Positions 7,260-10,864 of a stretch of 10,864 nt of DNA are shown in pieces. Position 1 is the first letter of the stretch. The number at the start of each line of letters is the position of its first letter. The position numbers and the translations under genes were made by a program. The notes under the pieces were generated by a model. It was not told the DNA's origin. It searched no databases and worked only from the letters and a program-made list of their open reading frames with translations. This stretch comes from Trueperaceae bacterium (GTDB lineage: Bacteria; Deinococcota; Deinococci; Deinococcales; Trueperaceae), in NCBI GenBank assembly GCA_029210865.1, contig JARGGE010000058.1, positions 1 to 10,864 of the forward strand. The letters are read 5' to 3'.

Positions 7260-8264
7260 TCAGAAGTCCTCCTTGTCCTTGTTGTCGCGCCGGAGCATGT
7301 AGCTGTAGAAGCCGATCGAGGCGATGATGATCACGCCGGACGCGACGAGTTGCCAGAAGAACGGGAAGCGCAGCATGACCATGGCATTCGTCACCATGGA
7401 CAGCAGCGTCACCCCGACGAGGGTGCCGACCATCGTGCCGCGGCCGCCGAACAGCACCGTGCCGCCGACGACGACCGCCGCGATCGTGTGCAACGCGAAG
7501 CCTTGGCCGACCGTCGCCTGCACGGCGTTGAGCCGGCCCGTGAGCAGGATGCCGGCGACCGCGGCGGCTCCGCCCATGAGGACGTACTGGTAGGTCTTGT
7601 GACGCACGACATTGATGCCGGCCAGGATGGCGGACTCCTTATTGCCGCCGATCGCCGCCGCATAGCGGCCGATGAAGGTGTAGTTGTAGAGCACGAAGCC
7701 GAGCAGGAGCGCCAGGATGCCGACGATCGCGGACACGGGGACGGTGTCGAACAGCCGGCCGCGACCGATGAAGGGGATCGGGTCCGGGAACTGCGCCAGC
7801 ACGGTGCCGGCGGCGAGCACCAGCGCGATGCCGCGGTACACCTGGTCCATCGCCAGGGTGGCGAGCAGGTCGGGCACGCGGATGCGGGTGATGATCACAC
7901 TGTTGACGAAGCCGCAGACGAGGCCGATGCCGACGGCGGCGGCCATCGCCAGGTAGGCGTTCCAGCCGCCGTCCTTGATGAGCATCGCCATGACGACGGC
8001 CGACAGAGCCGCGACCGCGCCGATGGAGAGGTCGATGCCGCGGGCCGTGATCACAAGCGTCATCGCCATGCCCAGCACCATGTAGATCGCCATGTCGTGC
8101 AGGATGATCATCAGGTTGGGTACGCCGAAGAAGCGCGGCTGCGCGAACGCCATGACGATGCACAGCGCGACGATCATGATCATCGGCCCGAGCACGTTGA
8201 TGAAGCGGCTCCACCAGGGGAGCTCGCGGCGGCGGTGGGCCACCGGGCCGGTCGCTGTCGTCAT
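7260..8264 (-). CDS. RbsC-like sugar ABC transporter permease (CUT2 class)
   Basis: This 334-residue inner-membrane protein forms the channel of the importer, probably as a homodimer. It is strongly hydrophobic, with roughly 8-10 membrane segments, for example residues 23-42, 60-77, 81-97, 105-125 and 180-200. The BPD_transp_2 family signature is clear: TLVITARGIDLSIGAVAALS (69-88) is the conserved second-helix motif, and GGNKESAILAGINVVRHK carries the cytoplasmic coupling loop that contacts the ATPase. GGTVLFGGRGTMVGTLVGV is the conserved late segment. The cytoplasmic tail is charged. Start ATG at 8264 has GAGGTG 4-5 nt upstream. It follows the ATPase gene by 28 bp and precedes the LuxP-like receptor, the standard order for ribose-type systems. 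The transported sugar cannot be read from the sequence. Confidence 0.95.
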   Translation of the reverse strand: MTTATGPVAHRRRELPWWSRFINVLGPMIMIVALCIVMAFAQPRFFGVPNLMIILHDMAIYMVLGMAMTLVITARGIDLSIGAVAALSAVVMAMLIKDGGWNAYLAMAAAVGIGLVCGFVNSVIITRIRVPDLLATLAMDQVYRGIALVLAAGTVLAQFPDPIPFIGRGRLFDTVPVSAIVGILALLLGFVLYNYTFIGRYAAAIGGNKESAILAGINVVRHKTYQYVLMGGAAAVAGILLTGRLNAVQATVGQGFALHTIAAVVVGGTVLFGGRGTMVGTLVGVTLLSMVTNAMVMLRFPFFWQLVASGVIIIASIGFYSYMLRRDNKDKEDF

Positions 8265-8292
8265 GGGGCACCTCGATGGAATGTGAAAGAGC

Positions 8293-9069
8293 TCATGCCT
8301 CGAGCACCTCTACCGTCTCTGCGCCGACGATGAGGCCCAAGACCTCGTGCTTGGTCGATTCGGCCGTATTGACCACGCCGACGACGCGGCCGCCGCGCAT
8401 CACCTGCACGCGGTCGGCGACCGCGAACACGTGTTCCAGGTTGTGGCTGATGATGATCACGGCGATGCCCTTGTCGCGCACGGAGCGCACGAGGTCGAGT
8501 GTCGCCTTCGTCTCCTGCGGACCGAGCGCGGCGACCGGCTCGTCGAGCACGAGCACCTTGAGGTCGGCGGCGTTGACCGCGCGGGCGATGGCCACCGCCT
8601 GCCGCTGGCCGCCGGAGAGGTTGAGCGCGGGCTGGTCGAGCCCGTCGAGGTGCACGCCGACCCGCTCTTGGAGGATGCGAACGGTCTCGCGCCGCATCCC
8701 GCGGTTGTCGAGGAATGGGATGCCGAGGACCTTGACCACCCGCTCGTGGCCCAAGAAGACGTTGGCGGGCGCCGGCAGCAGGTCGACGAGGGCCAAGTTC
8801 TGGTAGACGGCGTCGATGCCGGCGTTGATCGAGTCGCGCCGGTTGCGGAAGTGGACCGGCTGCCCGCCCACCCGAATCTCGCCGGCGTCGGCCTGGTAGA
8901 CGCCGGTGAGCACCTTGATCAAGGTCGACTTGCCGGCGCCGTTGTCGCCGACGATCGCCAGCACCTCACCGGCGTGGGCCTCCAGGTGGCCGTCGATGAC
9001 CGCCCGCAGACCGCCGAACGACTTGTCGATGCCGCGCATCGACAGGACGGGTTGCACCGCTTCGCTCAA
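8293..9069 (-). CDS. Sugar ABC transporter ATP-binding protein (single-domain CUT2 ATPase)
   Basis: This 258-residue cytoplasmic ATPase drives the permease encoded directly downstream. Visible motifs are Walker A GDNGAGKST (41-49), the Q-loop in VYQNLAL (Gln90), the ABC signature LSGGQRQ (151-157), Walker B VLVLDEP (172-178), a D-loop reading AALG, and the H-loop histidine in ISHNLEHV (His209). Unlike RbsA, which has two fused nucleotide-binding domains, it has one, as in FrcA-type systems, so two copies should assemble with two permeases. The start is TTG at 9069, supported by GGAGGAGG at 9076-9083; no ATG fits. The gene begins 16 bp after the SIS gene stop, so the two are cotranscribed and probably translationally coupled. 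Confidence 0.95.
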   Translation of the reverse strand: MSEAVQPVLSMRGIDKSFGGLRAVIDGHLEAHAGEVLAIVGDNGAGKSTLIKVLTGVYQADAGEIRVGGQPVHFRNRRDSINAGIDAVYQNLALVDLLPAPANVFLGHERVVKVLGIPFLDNRGMRRETVRILQERVGVHLDGLDQPALNLSGGQRQAVAIARAVNAADLKVLVLDEPVAALGPQETKATLDLVRSVRDKGIAVIIISHNLEHVFAVADRVQVMRGGRVVGVVNTAESTKHEVLGLIVGAETVEVLEA

Positions 9070-9075
9070 GGTCGT

Positions 9076-9083
9076 CCTCCTCC
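9076..9083 (-). promoter_or_regulatory. Ribosome-binding site fixing the TTG start of the ATPase gene
   Basis: GGAGGAGG on the minus strand lies 6 nt before TTG at 9069, inside the 16-bp space after the SIS gene stop. It is among the strongest such sites in the window and excludes the later internal ATG codon as the main start. Confidence 0.7.
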
Positions 9084-9085
9084 GC

Positions 9086-9640
9086 TCACTCGAGGTTCGT
9101 GTGGTTCGCGCGCATCTGCTCGGGCGTTACCCCGGTCAGCGCGATGAGCTTGAGCACCATGACCTCGAACAGCACGAAGAGGGCGCCCTCGTACAGCGAG
9201 CCCATCGGCAGCACCGAGGTCTTCGCCGGACCCTGGTCGTCGGCCATCGTCTGCGCCGGGATCGTCAGCACGTAGTCGGCGTAGGCGGCGCCGCGTCCCT
9301 GCGGTTGGGCGGTGAGGAACAGGATCTTGGAGCCTGCCTCCTTGGCGACGTCCAGCAGCGCCAGCGCGGTGGAGATCTCGCCCGGGCCGACGGTGACGAC
9401 GAAGAGGTCGCCCGGCCCGACGGGCGGCGTGGTCATGTCGCCCTCGACCGCGACGTCGAGGCCCATGTGGTGGAGGCGCATGGCGAAGCCCATGATCTGC
9501 AGCCGTTCGCGGCCTCCGCCGAAGACCACGACGCGCTTGGCGTCGCGGATCATCTCGCAGGCGCGGTCGACGGCGGTGTCATCGACCTTGGCGAAGACCT
9601 GCGCCAGTTCGTCCAAAGCGCCTTGGTAGAGCGTGCTCAC
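9086..9640 (-). CDS. SIS-domain protein, HxlB (6-phospho-3-hexuloisomerase)-like
   Basis: The 184-residue length matches HxlB, which interconverts 3-hexulose-6-phosphate and fructose-6-phosphate. The single SIS domain shows a first-strand glycine loop RVVVFGGGRERL (36-47), FAMRLHHMGLDV (52-63), VVTVGPGEIST (81-91), LPMGSLYEGALFVLFE (144-159), and a terminal RANHTNLE typical of HxlB. However, the phosphosugar-binding hydroxyls are changed. The usual GRSG is GRER, and the usual SGSGET is VGPGEI. Fold and ancestry are therefore clear, but isomerase activity on a normal phosphosugar is doubtful; it may handle another substrate or act as a sensor. The start is GTG at 9640, six nt after GGAGGG (9647-9652); upstream in-frame codons do not look protein-like. 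It is the first gene of the operon, so it is presumably made with the transporter. Confidence 0.85.
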   Translation of the reverse strand: MSTLYQGALDELAQVFAKVDDTAVDRACEMIRDAKRVVVFGGGRERLQIMGFAMRLHHMGLDVAVEGDMTTPPVGPGDLFVVTVGPGEISTALALLDVAKEAGSKILFLTAQPQGRGAAYADYVLTIPAQTMADDQGPAKTSVLPMGSLYEGALFVLFEVMVLKLIALTGVTPEQMRANHTNLE

Positions 9641-9783
9641 GACAATCCCTCCATCCGGCCTGGGGAGGCCCCCGGTGCCGACCGCGACACGGGTGCGCGG
9701 ATCGGACGGTGTGCGGCGCCAGGGTCGACGCCGAGGACCGTTCGGCGCCACCGTAGCCCGGCGGCGTCTGGTTCGGTGCCGTT

Positions 9784-9813
9784 ACGCTAATCGTTTTTCT
9801 ACGCCGGCGTCAA
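9784..9813 (-). promoter_or_regulatory. Putative promoter of the leftward sugar operon
   Basis: On the minus strand TTGACG (9808-9813) is followed after 18 bp by TAGCGT (9784-9789), fitting a housekeeping -35 and a TAnnnT -10 box. An imperfect dyad, GTTA-CGC-TAAT (9781-9791), overlaps the -10 box and could be part of a repressor site, though it is short. Predicted transcription begins near 9776. Confidence 0.45.
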
Positions 9814-9973
9814 GTGCGCGCCCACGCCCCGTGAGGCGTCGGCAGACACCGCGCGTCGCCCAGAATGCGTGCTAGTCAATGATCTCACTCGCTCCGGCGG
9901 CGACCCTGGCATGGGCGTGGCCGGCAGCAGCGCCCCACCCCCGCCTGGCTCGGAACGCATGTCGTAAACCGAT

Positions 9974-9996
9974 ATGCTAAGCTGCTTCGGTAGCAT
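9974..9996 (+). promoter_or_regulatory. Inverted repeat with a UUCG-capped hairpin directly before the regulator start
   Basis: ATGCTA (9974-9979) and TAGCAT (9991-9996) are perfect inverted repeats 11 bp apart, ending two bases before the ATG at 9998. Inside them, GCTGC-TTCG-GTAGC (9981-9994) would fold as RNA into a 5-bp stem (one G-U pair) with a stable cUUCGg loop. A TATGCT (9973-9978) could be a -10 box. The repeat could be an autoregulatory operator. No Shine-Dalgarno sequence is visible, so the message may start very close to the ATG. Confidence 0.4.
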
Positions 9997-9997
9997 C

Positions 9998-10864
9998 ATG
10001 CCGACGATCAAGGATGTGGCAAAACTTGCGGGCGTATCGACGGCGACGGTGTCGAACGTCTTGTCCGGCCGCCGGCCCGTGAGCGCTCCGCTCGCCGATC
10101 AGGTGCGCCGGGCCGTGGACGCGCTCGGCTACCAGCCGAACACGGTCGCCCGCAGCTTGCGCGACCAACGCACCCACACGATCGGCGTCTCCGTTCCTGA
10201 CATCACCAACCCCTTCTTCAACGGCGTCGTGCGCGCCATCGACATCGCTGCCCACGCCGCCGGTTACCAGGTGCTGCTGGTGTCGAACAACGAGCGGCGC
10301 GAGGTCGAGCGCCAGCGCGTCGACACCCTGGTGGCGCGCCAGGTCGACGGCTTGGTCATCGCGCCCCGCGACGACGACGTCGCCTACGCCGACGACTTGC
10401 GCCGCCGCCGCCTCCCCACCGTCTTCCTCGACCGCGGCAGCCCCACGCTTCCCTTCGACCTCGTCGCCGTCGACAACGTCGCCGCGGCCCAAGCCGCCAC
10501 CCGCTTCCTCGTCGGGCTTGGGCACCGGCGGATCGCGGCGCTGGCCACCTCGACCGAGCTGCGCAACATCCGCGAGCGGCTCACCGGCTTCCGCCAGGCG
10601 CTGCGCAACGCCGGGCTGTCCGTGGACGAGCGGCTGGTCGCCACCCCCGGCCTCGAAGCCCGCGACGCGATCCCCGCCGCGCGCGCGCTACTGACCGTCG
10701 ACCCGCCACCCACGGCCGTGTTCTGCCTCACGAACAACATGGCGCTGCACGCCATGCGCGCCATCCACGCCCTCGGGCTGGACGTCCCCCGCCAGGTGTC
10801 GCTGCTCTCGTTCGACGAGGTCGACTGGGCCTCGGCGATGGAGCCGGAGCTGACGACCGTGGCG
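9998..10864 (+). CDS. LacI-family transcriptional regulator (C-terminus beyond right edge)
   Basis: The first 289 codons of a LacI/GalR-type sugar-responsive regulator, open to the window end; the family usually has 330-350 residues. Residues 2-24 form the helix-turn-helix (TIKDVAKLAGVSTATVSNVL). The hinge helix YQPNTVARSLR (45-55) includes the minor-groove leucine Leu54. The effector domain begins at TIGVSVPDITNPFF (61-74) and continues with VDGLVIAPR, VDNVAAAQAAT and FCLTNNMALHAMRAI, the periplasmic-binding-like fold. Start ATG at 9998 is set by the PTIKDVAKLAGVS opening. It is divergent from the sugar operon across 357 bp, so it most likely represses that operon until an imported sugar or sugar phosphate binds. 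Its ligand is not evident. Confidence 0.95.
   Translation, partial: MPTIKDVAKLAGVSTATVSNVLSGRRPVSAPLADQVRRAVDALGYQPNTVARSLRDQRTHTIGVSVPDITNPFFNGVVRAIDIAAHAAGYQVLLVSNNERREVERQRVDTLVARQVDGLVIAPRDDDVAYADDLRRRRLPTVFLDRGSPTLPFDLVAVDNVAAAQAATRFLVGLGHRRIAALATSTELRNIRERLTGFRQALRNAGLSVDERLVATPGLEARDAIPAARALLTVDPPPTAVFCLTNNMALHAMRAIHALGLDVPRQVSLLSFDEVDWASAMEPELTTVA

Larger units (their letters stand above)
9641..9997. promoter_or_regulatory. Divergent control region between the transport operon and the LacI-type regulator
   Basis: The 357 bp hold no convincing gene on either strand. They contain a plausible promoter for the leftward operon (9784-9813), a leader of about 135 nt before the SIS gene, and a hairpin next to the regulator start. 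The relatively AT-rich spots at 9780-9800 and 9964-9980 stand out from the GC-rich surroundings and are where RNA polymerase and repressor sites are most likely. No perfect LacI-type operator with a central CG was found. Confidence 0.6.

Noticed and set aside
9641..9751. N-terminal extension of the SIS protein to an upstream start at 9751
   Set aside because: The extra 37 residues are Arg/Pro-rich and unlike HxlB. GTG 9640 has a well-spaced GGAGGG, and the resulting 184 residues match the family length.
9641..9997. Small protein or riboswitch in the divergent region
   Set aside because: Open frames here lack ribosome sites and protein-like composition, and no known riboswitch consensus was recognised.

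Overview
This is a GC-rich bacterial window with unidirectional gene blocks, near-consensus Shine-Dalgarno sites and frequent GTG/TTG starts. The organism is not identified. A long biosynthetic-type arginine decarboxylase, a CUT2-class sugar ABC transporter, secreted VCBS/cadherin-like repeats and HEPN/MNT remnants would fit a high-GC free-living bacterium, for example one of the Deinococcota (Trueperaceae-like). That is a low-confidence inference.

Layout, left to right. (1) 1-1558, minus: the N-terminal 519 codons of a secreted protein made of VCBS/cadherin-like modules separated by repeated NDAPV motifs, running off the left edge. (2) 1592-3517, minus: speA, an intact 641-residue PLP-dependent arginine decarboxylase with a TTG start, 33 bp upstream of the repeat protein gene. 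(3) 3591-4357: a genetic scar. On the minus strand, the C-terminal end of an MNT-type nucleotidyltransferase and the N-terminal end of a HEPN-domain protein flank the left end and truncated istA of an IS21-family element on the plus strand. It looks like a HEPN/MNT toxin-antitoxin pair destroyed by insertion and deletion. (4) 4411-9640, minus: a carbohydrate uptake and metabolism operon. In transcription order it holds an HxlB-like SIS-domain protein, a CUT2-type ATPase, an RbsC-like permease, a LuxP-like periplasmic binding protein, and an FGGY (xylulokinase-like) kinase broken by an internal deletion and frameshift. (5) 9641-9997: the divergent control region. (6) 9998-10864, plus: a LacI-family regulator, cut by the right edge.

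Regions 4-6 form one logical unit. The LacI-type protein probably senses the imported sugar or its phosphate and controls the operon. The binding protein captures the ligand, the permease and ATPase import it, the kinase phosphorylates it, and the SIS protein would act on a phosphosugar. Two features stand out. The binding protein resembles the AI-2 receptor LuxP and keeps most of its ligand-pocket residues. The SIS protein lacks the hydroxyl residues that normally bind phosphosugar. With the kinase broken, the pathway may be incomplete in this genome, or a second kinase may serve it. No tRNA, rRNA or CRISPR array was seen.
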